64,000 nt of DNA from an uncultured Clostridia bacterium (GTDB lineage: Bacteria > Bacillota > Clostridia > Christensenellales > UBA1242), in assembly GCA_934747255.1 (NCBI GenBank), contig CAKVGH010000003.1, forward strand, positions 1-64,000. The letters are read 5' to 3'. Positions 44,812 to 53,467 of this stretch are shown one piece after another. The notes under the pieces were generated by a model. That model worked only from the letters and a program-made list of their open reading frames with translations, was not told the origin of the DNA and did no database searches. Numbering within the stretch: the stretch's first letter is position 1; each line of letters opens with the position of its first letter. The translations under genes were made by a program, and so were the position numbers.

Positions 44812-46761
44812 ATGGAAAATCAAATTGTAAACAACCTTAGAGTTTTATCGCTGTACGAAATTGAAAAAGCGGGTTCTGGTCACCCGGGAATTGCTCTATC
44901 TAGTGCGCCGATTTTGTACTCGCTTTATGCCAATGTTATGACATATAATCCACAAGACGACAAAAATATTTTTAGGGATAGATTTGTTATGTCGGCAGGT
45001 CACGGAAGTAGTTTGCTGTATGCAACGCTTCACGCTTTTGGCTTTGACTTAAAAATGGACGATTTGAAAAATTTTAGAAAACTTAATTCCTTAACACCGG
45101 GTCACCCAGAGTATAACAAAACAAGTGGAGTAGATTGTTCAACAGGCCCATTAGGGCAAGGCGTGGCAAACGCAGTTGGTATGGCAATTGCTGGCAAACA
45201 CTATCAAGCAGAATTTAACAAAAATGATATTAAACTTTTTGACAACAAAATTTACTGTCTTGTTGGCGATGGCTGTTTGATGGAAGGTATTAGTTACGAA
45301 GCAACAAGTTTGGCTGGTAACTTAAATTTAGATAATTTGGTTATTGTCTATGATTGCAACAAACGAACAATAGACGGCTCGATTGATATTACTTGGACGG
45401 AAGATGTTAAAAAGCGATTTGAAGCGATAAATTTTGATATTTTTGAAGTGCTTGACGGCAACAGCGTTGGAGAAATTACAGATGCTTTACTCAAAGCAAA
45501 AAATTCAACCAAACCAAGCATTGTAATAGTAAATACAATTTTGGGTTATGGCAGTGAGTTTGCTGATAAATCAGTAGTCCACGGAAAGCCACTTGACCTA
45601 AAACAAATTGAAGTTGTAAAACAAAACCTTAATATTAGCGTTGCACCATTTGAACTTCTTGATGGTGTTAAACAATATTTAGACGGCATAAAACAAACTG
45701 TAAAGATGAGATTTGATAATCAAATGCAGTTGCTAAACGACTATAAAACAAAATATCCAAAGGACTATGAAAGGCTACTTAACTACTTGAATTTTGGCTA
45801 TAACGAAAAAGCAGAAAAGCAAATTAAAAATTTTACTTGCAACGAAAATCAAGCCATTAGAGATATTAACCACGATGTGTTTAGTAGTTTTAGAATAGAG
45901 AATTTTTTGGGCGGTTCGGCAGATGTTGAATCAAGCACAAAAGTGTTTAATAAATTTGACGATATTTTGAGCAAAAGTAACTACAAGGGCAAGCGAATTT
46001 GTTACGGAATTAGGGAACATGCAATGGCTGGAATTTCCAACGGAATTGCTTTGTTTGGCGGACTTATGGCGTATGCTTCGTGCTTCTTTTCGTTTGTTGA
46101 TTACTTAAAGCCAGCGTTAAGAATGTCGGCTTTAATGAATTTGCCAGTATTGTATGTTTTTACTCACGATAGTTATTTAACGGGCGAAGACGGACCAACT
46201 CATCAACCAATCGAGCAGTTAGTATCGGTTAGAGCCGTTCCAAATTTAGCAGTTTTTAGATGCTATAACCTTGACGAATTAAAATCGGCATATCTATACT
46301 ATTTAACTAGCAAAAAGCCTACTGTGATTATCATTAGTAGAGCCAAGTACGAAATGTTGTCGTCTAGCGTTAAAGATGCTAGCCGTGGTGGATATGTTGT
46401 AAAAAAACTGGGCGATAAAACAGATATTACTATTGTCGCTACTGGTAGCGAAGTATCTCTTGCTATTAAAACAGCAAATATCTTGAACGAAAAAGGTAAA
46501 AATGTAAAAGTCGTAAGTATGCCATCAACAAATATTTTTGATAGTCAAGACGAAAAATACAGACAACGAATTTTACCAAAAAAATCTCGTATCTTTACTT
46601 TGGAAGCGGGCAGTAAATATGGACTTTCAAAATATGTTCAAAAGGGCTTTGCGATAGGACTTGATAATTTTGGCGAGAGTGCTAGTGCGGAGCAATTAAA
46701 TACCTACTTTGAATTTTTGCCAGAAAAATTAGCAAACCGCATTTTAGATTTTGTAAAGTAA
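44812..46761 (+). CDS. tkt: Transketolase
   Basis: Thiamine-diphosphate enzyme of the non-oxidative pentose phosphate pathway. GSGHPG at 21-26, LSAGHGS-type FVMSAGHGSSLLYATLH, TGPLGQGVANAVGMA, the ThDP/metal motif GDGCLMEG at 152-159 through IVYDCN, the catalytic-Glu block YGIREHAMAGISNGIAL, and HDSYLTGEDGPTHQPIEQL. 649 residues, full length. TAGGAG precedes the ATG. Confidence 0.96.
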   Translation: MENQIVNNLRVLSLYEIEKAGSGHPGIALSSAPILYSLYANVMTYNPQDDKNIFRDRFVMSAGHGSSLLYATLHAFGFDLKMDDLKNFRKLNSLTPGHPEYNKTSGVDCSTGPLGQGVANAVGMAIAGKHYQAEFNKNDIKLFDNKIYCLVGDGCLMEGISYEATSLAGNLNLDNLVIVYDCNKRTIDGSIDITWTEDVKKRFEAINFDIFEVLDGNSVGEITDALLKAKNSTKPSIVIVNTILGYGSEFADKSVVHGKPLDLKQIEVVKQNLNISVAPFELLDGVKQYLDGIKQTVKMRFDNQMQLLNDYKTKYPKDYERLLNYLNFGYNEKAEKQIKNFTCNENQAIRDINHDVFSSFRIENFLGGSADVESSTKVFNKFDDILSKSNYKGKRICYGIREHAMAGISNGIALFGGLMAYASCFFSFVDYLKPALRMSALMNLPVLYVFTHDSYLTGEDGPTHQPIEQLVSVRAVPNLAVFRCYNLDELKSAYLYYLTSKKPTVIIISRAKYEMLSSSVKDASRGGYVVKKLGDKTDITIVATGSEVSLAIKTANILNEKGKNVKVVSMPSTNIFDSQDEKYRQRILPKKSRIFTLEAGSKYGLSKYVQKGFAIGLDNFGESASAEQLNTYFEFLPEKLANRILDFVK

Positions 46762-47190
46762 AATTGTAAAATTTGGTTTTATAACTCAATAGTTTTATTG
46801 AAAAATATTAACTTAATGTTTTTGTTTTGTTCTAAATATTTTCCTTTTAATGGGCTAATTGGGTTTTGTCGTGTAAAAAAACAAATCAACTTTTAATAAT
46901 TTATTAAAATGGATTTTATGGTGTATATTGATAAAAATTCATTTTTGATATTAAGTATCAATAGATATATTTTAGAACAATAATAAATCGGCAAGTTTGT
47001 CGATTTATTGTTGCGTATTTTCAAGTAATATTTTTTAAGAAAAAATTTGAAAATTATTTATATTTTTTGAATAATAACAAAAAATCTGCACAAATTACTA
47101 TTGTACTAAAAAGCGATTGTTATTCGATTTGAATAAGATTATTGATAGCGATTTGTTGTCAATTTATGATATTGCCTTTTAGTATATGAG
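46762..47190. other. Gene-free region with hairpins
   Basis: No supported gene. It holds an inverted repeat TTGATA-TTAAG-TATCAA at 46945-46961, a 24-codon ORF at 46909-46983 without a ribosome binding site, and a hairpin at 46975-47013 (ACAATAATAAATCG / CGATTTATTGT with a 3-base bulge). Could contain an unannotated small RNA ending at the terminator at 47191. Confidence 0.4.
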
Positions 47191-47226
47191 AAACTCCCGT
47201 AGTAAGTAACTACGGGTTTTTCGTTT
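47191..47226 (+). terminator. Orphan intrinsic terminator
   Basis: CCCGTAGT / CTACGGG stem with T5, about 430 bases after the transketolase stop and with no gene between. The strongest G+C stem in the neighbourhood. Confidence 0.75.
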
Positions 47227-47599
47227 TTATAGTTCTAATTCTTAATTTTAATTTCTATTGCAAATTTGTATTTGAAAAGTACCATTTATCCTTTTAATTT
47301 TTGAATATGATTTTAATATGTTTTGTTGGTTTCTTTTGCAAATTTATTGTATTTTTACTAAAAATAATTTTTGTTTTGATAATTAAAAAATTTAATATTC
47401 ATTGCTGAAAAAACTCGATAAATTTATATATTATTTTAACAATATTGTTTTAACTTTTGTTGTGATATGTTTTTGATAAACATAGTGGTGTTTAATAAAT
47501 ATGATATGTGATATATTAAATACTATATTTTATTTCATAAAAAAGGGACTGGTAAAAAATGAGTTTAATAAAACATAAATCTAGTTCTAATAAATATTT
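47227..47599. other. A+T-rich region upstream of truA
   Basis: No gene, tRNA or clear regulatory structure seen. Confidence 0.4.
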
Positions 47600-47626
47600 T
47601 TGCAAGTAAAAAAATTGTGTTATACT
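47600..47626 (+). promoter_or_regulatory. Probable promoter placing truA on a leaderless mRNA
   Basis: TATACT at 47621-47626 ends 6 bases before the ATG; TTGCAA at 47600 is a possible -35 with a short 15-base spacer. Transcription would start at or next to the initiation codon. Confidence 0.45.
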
Positions 47627-47632
47627 ATTACT

Positions 47633-48370
47633 ATGAAGCGATTTTTAATAACTATTCAATATGACGGAAAAAACTACTTTGGGTTTCAAAGACAAGAAAA
47701 CGAACAAAAAACCATTCAACAGGTAATCGAAGACACCATGAATGGGCTTTTTAATGAAAAAATAGAGATATTTGCCAGTGGCAGAACAGATGCTGGAGTC
47801 AGTGCACTTGCTCAAACTGCTCATTTTGACAGCGAAACCACAATTCCTGCCGAAAAAATACCATTTGCGTTAAACGAAAGATTGCCGAACGATATAAAGA
47901 TTATTGACTGCGTAGAAGTTGATAAGGACTTTCACGCAAGGTTTAATGTAAAGAAAAAAACTTATGTTTACAGCACATATTTTTCCAAGCATCTTCTCCC
48001 ATTATTTGACGAAAAAAGTTTTTGGTTAAAAAAGTGTCCAAGCATAAAGTTAATGAAGGAATCTGCCAAAATTTTGGAAGGAAAGCATAATTTTAAGGGC
48101 TTTATGAGTAGCGGTGGACAAGCAAAGACTTTTGAAAGAATAATCTACTATATCGACATTCAACAAAAGGACAATTTGATAACTTTTGAAATTTGTGGCA
48201 ATGGCTTTTTATATAATATGGTTAGAATTATTGTCGGCACACTTTTAGAAGTTGGATTAAAGAAAAAGACAATAGAAGATGTAAAAAATATTTTATCAAG
48301 TGGCGACCGAACAAAAGCAGGATTTTTAGTTCCAGCAAAAGCACTAATGTTAAAAAGTGTAAAGTATTAA
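47633..48370 (+). CDS. truA: tRNA pseudouridine synthase A
   Basis: Modifies positions 38-40 of tRNA anticodon stems. ITIQYDGKNYFGFQRQ at the N-terminus, catalytic Asp in SGRTDAGVSALAQTAHF, FHARFNVKKKTYVY, and NGFLYNMVRIIVGTLLEVG near the end. About 245 residues, normal. Start at ATG 47633 (MKRFLITI); the upstream TTG at 47600 would add 11 non-conserved residues. No Shine-Dalgarno sequence precedes it. Confidence 0.95.
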   Translation: MKRFLITIQYDGKNYFGFQRQENEQKTIQQVIEDTMNGLFNEKIEIFASGRTDAGVSALAQTAHFDSETTIPAEKIPFALNERLPNDIKIIDCVEVDKDFHARFNVKKKTYVYSTYFSKHLLPLFDEKSFWLKKCPSIKLMKESAKILEGKHNFKGFMSSGGQAKTFERIIYYIDIQQKDNLITFEICGNGFLYNMVRIIVGTLLEVGLKKKTIEDVKNILSSGDRTKAGFLVPAKALMLKSVKY

Positions 48371-48769
48371 AAAAATTTTATTGATAGATTTATTGTTGTT
48401 AAGTTAAACATTTTTACTGAAACAATAATAGAGAAGATATTTTATTGATTATAAAAATTGTTTATTATAAAAACTGCTTGCTATAAAACTTCTTATTATA
48501 AAAATAATTGTTATTATTAAATTTCTTGTTAATAGCATTGCTATCACTCAATATTATTGTCGGCAAAGTTTATTTCAAAGAAAGATTGTTAAGATAATAA
48601 AAATATTGTTGGGTTGATAATGCAGTAAATCATTATGTTAAAACTATATGTTGCTATTTGTGATTAAAAATTGATTTTGGCTTAAAAAATCTGTTTGTGT
48701 GCTAAAAATTATAGCGATGTTGAATGGAATTACGCATCAAAACTTTATTGTAAAAAATCAAAAAAATTG
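48371..48769. other. Intergenic region with degenerate ATTATAAAAA repeats
   Basis: From about 48445 to 48525 the motif ATTATAAAAA/CTATAAAA recurs five times at 14-18 base spacing (after 48450, 48470, 48482, 48496 and 48510). No gene seen. Confidence 0.45.
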
Positions 48770-48798
48770 TTGACAAACTATGCTTTATGTTGTAAAAT
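48770..48798 (+). promoter_or_regulatory. Sigma-A promoter of rplM-rpsI
   Basis: TTGACA (48770), 17-base spacer, TAAAAT (48793). Confidence 0.8.
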
Positions 48799-48803
48799 AA
48801 AAT

Positions 48804-48896
48804 CGTCTTAAATTTTAAGCGGTTTTTTTGTGGTCTAGCCCACCGCATTAGCCAAGGTGAGTTTGAAATTAAGTATATTTATTTTAGGAGAAAATT
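48804..48896 (+). promoter_or_regulatory. Putative L13 (rplM) 5' leader
   Basis: A roughly 95-base leader between promoter and rplM. It contains nested pairings GCGG...CCGC and GTGG...CCAC (48819-48846) followed by GCATTAGCCAAGGTGAG, then AGGAG before the ATG. Structured autoregulatory leaders before rplM are known in Bacillota (L13 leader); whether this matches that covariance model was not tested. Confidence 0.5.
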
Positions 48897-48899
48897 ACA

Positions 48900-49343
48900 A
48901 TGAAAACATATATGCCAAAAGAGGCAAACATTCAAAGAAAATGGTATGTTGTTGATGCTAGCGGTATGGCTCTTGGTAGAGTAGCAAGTCAAGTTGCTTC
49001 AATCCTTCGTGGAAAGAACAAACCAACATTTGCTCCACATGTAGATACAGGTGACTATGTTATCGTGCTTAACACAGACAAAATCGTTTTAACAGGTAAA
49101 AAACTTGAACAAAAAATTCATTTTAGAGCAACAGGTTATGTTGGTAACGCAAAATACATCGGTTACAAAGAAATGATGGCAAAAAATAGTGACGAAGCAT
49201 TAAGACTTGCAGTTAAGGGTATGCTTCCAAAAAATACTCTTGGTAGAAAGATGATTAAGAAATTAAAAATCTACAAAGGTGCTGAACACAATCACGAAGC
49301 ACAACAACCAGAAGTTTTAACACTTAAAGGAGGAGTAAGATAA
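48900..49343 (+). CDS. rplM: 50S ribosomal protein L13
   Basis: 147 residues. KWYVVDASGMALGRVASQVA, then FAPHVDTGDYVIVLNTDKI and VKGMLPKNTLGRKMIKKLKIY are the L13 signatures. AGGAG precedes the ATG; two bases separate it from rpsI, the universal L13-S9 pair. Confidence 0.98.
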   Translation: MKTYMPKEANIQRKWYVVDASGMALGRVASQVASILRGKNKPTFAPHVDTGDYVIVLNTDKIVLTGKKLEQKIHFRATGYVGNAKYIGYKEMMAKNSDEALRLAVKGMLPKNTLGRKMIKKLKIYKGAEHNHEAQQPEVLTLKGGVR

Positions 49344-49345
49344 TT

Positions 49346-49762
49346 ATGGCTACAAAAAAGGCTGAAAAGAAAGTTCTTGAACCAATCAACACTGGCAGAA
49401 GAAAAATGAGTGTTGCTCGTGTTAGAATTACTCCAAACGGAACTGGTAAAATTGTTATTAACAAAAGAGACTTAAATGACTACTTTGGTCTTGGAACATT
49501 GCAACAAATCGTAAAACAACCACTTGTTTTAACAGGTACAGAAGGCAAATTTGATATTTCTGTAAATGTTGTTGGTGGTGGTTTGACAGGTCAAGCTGGT
49601 GCAATCCGTCACGGTATTGCAAGAGCACTTGTAAGATACAATGAACAATACAAAGCAGAACTTAAAAAAGCAGGTTTCTTGACAAGAGATAGCCGTGTTA
49701 AAGAAAGAAAGAAATACGGTCTTAAAAAAGCAAGAAAATCTCCACAATACAGCAAGAGATAA
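49346..49762 (+). CDS. rpsI: 30S ribosomal protein S9
   Basis: 138 residues. GRRKMSVARVRITPNGTGKI, VVGGGLTGQAGAIRHGIARA, LTRDSRVKERKKYGLKKARK, and the universal C-terminal SKR tail (QYSKR) that reaches into the P site. AGGAGGAG lies at the end of rplM. Confidence 0.98.
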   Translation: MATKKAEKKVLEPINTGRRKMSVARVRITPNGTGKIVINKRDLNDYFGLGTLQQIVKQPLVLTGTEGKFDISVNVVGGGLTGQAGAIRHGIARALVRYNEQYKAELKKAGFLTRDSRVKERKKYGLKKARKSPQYSKR

Positions 49763-49765
49763 TGA

Positions 49766-49797
49766 TAAAAGAGCAGGTTTATTCCTGCTTTTTTTTG
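49766..49797 (+). terminator. rplM-rpsI terminator
   Basis: AGCAGG / CCTGCT stem with T8. Confidence 0.88.
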
Positions 49798-49815
49798 TTA
49801 AAAATATTTTGGCAA

Positions 49816-49859
49816 TAAAAAGCCACGAAAGTTCATTGCTTAATCGTGGCTTTTTTTAT
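49816..49859. terminator. Second, bidirectional terminator
   Basis: AAAGCCACGA / TCGTGGCTTT stem with U-tracts on both strands; serves the convergent gene at 49868. Confidence 0.82.
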
Positions 49860-49867
49860 AGATTTAA

Positions 49868-50251
49868 TTAAAAGTCAAATGAAAGTTGTTCATCTTCGTG
49901 GTTTGCTTCGTTTGTTTTACTAGCAACTGTCTTGATGAATTGTCTATATTTTTGTTCTTCATCTTGTGACAAATTTATTGGTGCAAATTCTTCTTTGCTG
50001 TAAGAAAATTGAGCCAAAATATGATAGTCATTAAATTTTAATCTTGTTGTTTGTTTTAGCTTTTTGTTTTCGTCAAAAACTTTAACATAAGCAGATTTTG
50101 TTATCATATCTTTTTGTAATTTTTTGTACTTACCTAATTCGTCACTAACATCAACTTCGATAATATCAGTTGGGTTGCATTCCATAAGCATACTTTTGTT
50201 CTTTGAAATATATTCTTTTAATGCTTCGTTTGATACTTTTTCAATATACAT
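49868..50251 (-). CDS. Hypothetical protein (127 aa)
   Basis: Acidic soluble protein with a mixed alpha/beta profile, no membrane segment; ends EDEQLSFDF. Start set at ATG 50251 because AGAGGTG lies 6-7 bases upstream; the longer frame to 50278 overlaps that site. No family recognised. Confidence 0.65.
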   Translation of the reverse strand: MYIEKVSNEALKEYISKNKSMLMECNPTDIIEVDVSDELGKYKKLQKDMITKSAYVKVFDENKKLKQTTRLKFNDYHILAQFSYSKEEFAPINLSQDEEQKYRQFIKTVASKTNEANHEDEQLSFDF

Positions 50252-50534
50252 ATTTTCACCTCTTATTTTTATTGACAATATTATAATTTATTTTTGATTG
50301 CTTGTCAATAGGGGGTAGGAAAAATAATTGTAGAAAAATACTTTTAATTACCAATTGTGATTAGATTATAGAGCTATCTAATGTTAAGCAAATATATATA
50401 TCTTAACAGTAAAACAATTTATATGTAATTGTATATGACTAAAACCATTTCAACAAATAAAAAATTAAAACATATATCAAATTGTTTATAAAACAAAAAG
50501 TTTATGGTAAAATAAAATTGTAAGGAGAAATATA

Positions 50535-51500
50535 ATGGAAAATATAAGTTTGAATGACGAAATTTTTGATATGATTATTGTTGGTGGTGGGCCAGCGGGT
50601 TTTACAACTGCACTTTATGCGTGCAGAGCAAGACTAAAAGTTTTGATGTTGGAAAAATATGTTTTTGGCGGTCAAGTAACAAACACTTACGAGATAAAAA
50701 ATTATCCCGGATTTGAAGAAATTACTGGACCTGAATTGGTGCAAAAAATGCACGACCAAGTGGTAAAATGCGGGTTAAAAACTCTTAACGATACTGCCAT
50801 TGATTATGATTTTAAGGATGATATAAAACTTGTAAAAACCGAATACAATGGGACATTAAAGGCTAGAACAATTGTGCTTTGTATGGGTGCAGATGCTAGA
50901 AAACTTGGTGCAAAAAATGAAGAAAAATTAAAGGGTAGAGGCGTTTGCTATTGTGCTATTTGCGATGGTCCGCTTTACAGAGATAGAGTAGTTGCAGTTA
51001 TTGGTGGTGGAGATAGTGCTATGGAAGATGCAACATATCTAACAAGTGTAGCAAAAAAAGTATACTTGATTCACAGACGAGATGAATTTAGAGCCCAACA
51101 GATTTTGCAAGACAGAGTTTTTGATTTGTCGAAGCAAGGAAAGATTGAATTGATACTATCTAGTGGTGTGGAAGAAATAATGGGCGATAATTTTGTTACT
51201 GGAATAAAAGTAAAAAACTATAAAACCGAAGAGATTAAGGAAATCGCAGTTGATGGTGTGTTTGTAACGGTTGGTAGAGAGCCAGACACGGTTTCGATTG
51301 ACGCTATTGAAAAAGATGAAAAAGGCTATATCATTGTGAACAACTCTATGGAAACAAACATCAAGGGAGTTTATGCGGCGGGCGATTGTACGCAAAAGGA
51401 ATTAAGACAAATTATTACTGCGTGCAGTGATGGTGCTATTGCGGCGACCAAAGCAAACATTTTTATCAAAAGTCAAAAAAGACAACAAAAAAATAATTAA
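50535..51500 (+). CDS. trxB: Thioredoxin-disulfide reductase
   Basis: FAD/NADPH enzyme keeping thioredoxin reduced. FAD site VGGGPAGFTTALYACRA (16-32), redox-active CAIC at 140-143, NADPH site VIGGGDSAMEDATYL (155-169), and GVYAAGDCTQKELRQI as the C-terminal FAD block. 321 residues. AAGGAG precedes the ATG. Stands alone with a terminator. Confidence 0.94.
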   Translation: MENISLNDEIFDMIIVGGGPAGFTTALYACRARLKVLMLEKYVFGGQVTNTYEIKNYPGFEEITGPELVQKMHDQVVKCGLKTLNDTAIDYDFKDDIKLVKTEYNGTLKARTIVLCMGADARKLGAKNEEKLKGRGVCYCAICDGPLYRDRVVAVIGGGDSAMEDATYLTSVAKKVYLIHRRDEFRAQQILQDRVFDLSKQGKIELILSSGVEEIMGDNFVTGIKVKNYKTEEIKEIAVDGVFVTVGREPDTVSIDAIEKDEKGYIIVNNSMETNIKGVYAAGDCTQKELRQIITACSDGAIAATKANIFIKSQKRQQKNN

Positions 51501-51504
51501 CATA

Positions 51505-51546
51505 GAAAAAAACATTTGGTGGTGTTCAAATCAAATGTTTTTTTAT
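51505..51546 (+). terminator. trxB terminator
   Basis: AAAAAACATTTG / CAAATGTTTTTT stem, T-rich tail. Confidence 0.8.
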
Positions 51547-51608
51547 TTTATCATTTATTTTACTCAACAAATATTTGGATATTACTTAATAAAAAATAAC
51601 AGTGTTAT

Positions 51609-52079
51609 TTGAATTATTTAATTGTCACAAAATCAAACAAAATGCAAAAAGAATTTCATATATACTATATGGACAAAAATTTGAATAAAATCAGTTTAAC
51701 AGAAAATAAAATTTACTTGCAAAAAGAGTGTCTTAAAAACAAAGAATTTATTAACAAACTATCTAATGGCATTTTTGCAATGTTTAGTTTTTTAATAGAT
51801 ACGCCAAAAGTTTTGATTTTAAGAAATAGCAAAAAAAAGAGTGATTTATTAGATTTTAATTTGCTCACTGCCACGCTAAATTATAAACTACGGGTAGATG
51901 ATTTTATGGAAAATAATAGACATTTATTTAATAAGGCAGTGCATAATTTTGAATATGATTTGGGCTTGATTTTAGGCAAAACAAACGGTTTTTTTACCAT
52001 AGAATTTGTGTCTGGTAGCGGTCAAAATTTGAGTGACACAAAAATGAGTGTTATAAAAAAATATTTGAATTTACCTTGA
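51609..52079 (+). CDS. Hypothetical protein (up to 156 aa)
   Basis: Basic soluble protein; the frame opens with TTG and has an in-frame ATG at 51642 (MQKEFHIYYMDKN). Neither start has a ribosome binding site. No family recognised. The C-terminal half (NFEYDLGLILGKTNGFFTIE) is compatible with a small alpha/beta domain. Coding is supported by length and unbroken frame directly upstream of ung. Confidence 0.55.
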   Translation: MNYLIVTKSNKMQKEFHIYYMDKNLNKISLTENKIYLQKECLKNKEFINKLSNGIFAMFSFLIDTPKVLILRNSKKKSDLLDFNLLTATLNYKLRVDDFMENNRHLFNKAVHNFEYDLGLILGKTNGFFTIEFVSGSGQNLSDTKMSVIKKYLNLP

Positions 52080-52125
52080 TTTTTTGCAAAAATTATTAAA
52101 AAAAGCATTATTTTTGTTAAAAAAA

Positions 52126-52154
52126 TTGCAAAAATATAAAAATTTTATTATTAT
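52126..52154 (+). promoter_or_regulatory. Probable promoter giving leaderless ung mRNA
   Basis: TTGCAA (52126), 17-base spacer, TATTAT (52149). The -10 ends directly before ATG 52155 and 6 bases before ATG 52161. Confidence 0.5.
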
Positions 52155-52160
52155 ATGTAT

Positions 52161-52829
52161 ATGTTTACAATTAGAAAAAGTTGGTGGGAAAAGTTATCAC
52201 CAGAATTTGAAAAACCTTATTATAAAAACTTGGAAAAATTTTTACAGCAAGAATATGCAACAAAAACAATTTATCCAAAACCAGAAAATGTGTTTAATAG
52301 TCTTAATTTTGTTCCGCTTGAAAAAATAAAAGTTGTGATTATTGGGCAAGACCCTTACCACGAACCTAATCAAGCTCACGGGCTTTGTTTTAGTGTGGAG
52401 AATGGAGTAGAATTGCCACCATCACTAAAAAATATTTTTAAGGAAATTGATAGTGAACTTGGAATAAAAAACACTTGCGGAAATTTGACAAATTGGGCAA
52501 AACAAGGTGTATTGCTTCTAAACTCTGTTTTGACTGTGGAAAAAGGCAAGGCTAATAGTCATAAAGGCAAGGGTTGGGAAAACTTGACAACCGAGATTGT
52601 AAAGATTATTAACAAACAAAACTCGCCTATTGTGTTTCTGCTTTGGGGAGCGCAAGCACAAGGAGTGATTCCTTACTTAAATAATCCTAATCATTTAATC
52701 TTAAAATGTGCACACCCAAGCCCACTTTCTGCTTACAATGGATTTTTTGGCTGTGGGCACTTTATTAAGACAAATGAATTTTTGAAAAAGAATGGAGTTG
52801 AACCAATAGATTTTCATACATCTATTTGA
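52161..52829 (+). CDS. ung: Uracil-DNA glycosylase (family 1)
   Basis: Removes uracil from DNA. GQDPYHEPNQAHGLCFSV carries the catalytic Asp (D64 counting from ATG 52161), LLLNSVLTVE the uracil-binding strand, and HPSPLSAYNGFFGCGHF the DNA-intercalation loop. About 222 residues, normal. Two in-frame ATGs (52155, 52161) and no Shine-Dalgarno sequence. Its stop codon lies inside the first copy of a 61-bp repeat. Confidence 0.95.
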   Translation: MFTIRKSWWEKLSPEFEKPYYKNLEKFLQQEYATKTIYPKPENVFNSLNFVPLEKIKVVIIGQDPYHEPNQAHGLCFSVENGVELPPSLKNIFKEIDSELGIKNTCGNLTNWAKQGVLLLNSVLTVEKGKANSHKGKGWENLTTEIVKIINKQNSPIVFLLWGAQAQGVIPYLNNPNHLILKCAHPSPLSAYNGFFGCGHFIKTNEFLKKNGVEPIDFHTSI

Positions 52830-52885
52830 AGGACAACAAAAGTTCTTAACGCCAGCACGCATTAAAAATGCTAATGGCTAAACTT
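52825..52885. repeat. 61-bp direct repeat, copy 1
   Basis: Identical to 53128-53188. Internally palindromic: AAAGTT/AACTTT, GCCA/TGGC and GCATT/AATGC can nest into a hairpin with internal loops. The first five bases are the end of ung. Confidence 0.92.
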
Positions 52886-53127
52886 TCGTTTTCCCACCAA
52901 TTCCCCCTTTCAATTAAGGGGTTTGTATGGGGACCCCTAAAATTAGCGGAAGCGTTTTATTTTTGGGGAAAGGAAAAATTGAGTGAAAATATTGATTTTG
53001 CGATGAGCAAAACAATAAAAAGCGAACATTTTGACTTAACTACGGAGCAAAGCCCCTTGCCAGTTTAATTGTCACTCCGCTTATTTTTGAAATGGTTTGT
53101 TAAATTGTGGTTAAGGCGAATAAATAT
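52886..53127. mobile_element. Segment between the 61-bp repeats, possible miniature mobile element
   Basis: 242 bases of composition unlike the surroundings, with C/G runs (CCCCC, GGGGACCCC). A frame at 52868-53068 translates (SIKGFVWGPLKLAEAFYFWG...) but has no ribosome binding site and starts inside the repeat, so I do not call a gene. It could be a fossil of a repeated element; no transposase or terminal inverted repeats were recognised. Confidence 0.35.
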
Positions 53128-53188
53128 TTTGAAGGACAACAAAAGTTCTTAACGCCAGCACGCATTAAAAATGCTAATGGCTAAACTT
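53128..53188. repeat. 61-bp direct repeat, copy 2
   Basis: Identical to 52825-52885, 303 bases downstream in the same orientation. Confidence 0.92.
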
Positions 53189-53467
53189 GGTTTACTTTTC
53201 ATTTTTGATTAAAAATAGTTTTGTTTGAACACACAATTTGCTTTGCTTGTGAGTGTTTAATCCTTGTGTGTATTAAGACAGACTTTTGCTAGTTATTCGC
53301 TTAATATAAAATACTATTTATCATTTTTAGAAGGATTAAAGGCAAAAAATAAAATGCCTTTTTTTGTAAAGAAAAATAGTTTTAATAAAAATTAAAAAAA
53401 GTTGAAATTGACTATTTACATTGTAAAAAAACTGTGATAAAATATAAACAATAAAAAGGAGAATGTT
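53189..53467. other. Intergenic region upstream of the DUF2726 gene
   Basis: No gene. A possible promoter TTTACA-17-TAAAAT lies at 53421-53450 before the next gene; AAAGGCA / TGCCTTT with T-run at 53338-53366 looks like a terminator, perhaps for transcription from the repeat region. Confidence 0.45.

Noticed and set aside
46909..46983. 24-codon frame after transketolase
   Set aside because: No ribosome binding site and no promoter; length is expected by chance.
52868..53068. Open frame of 66 codons inside the repeat-flanked segment
   Set aside because: It starts within the 61-bp repeat, has no ribosome binding site and no recognisable protein; more likely a fossil than a gene.
52825..53188. 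CRISPR array or integron attC sites
   Set aside because: Only two repeat copies, 242-base spacer, no leader or cas genes; the inverted structure lacks the paired RYYYAAC/GTTRRRY core layout of attC.
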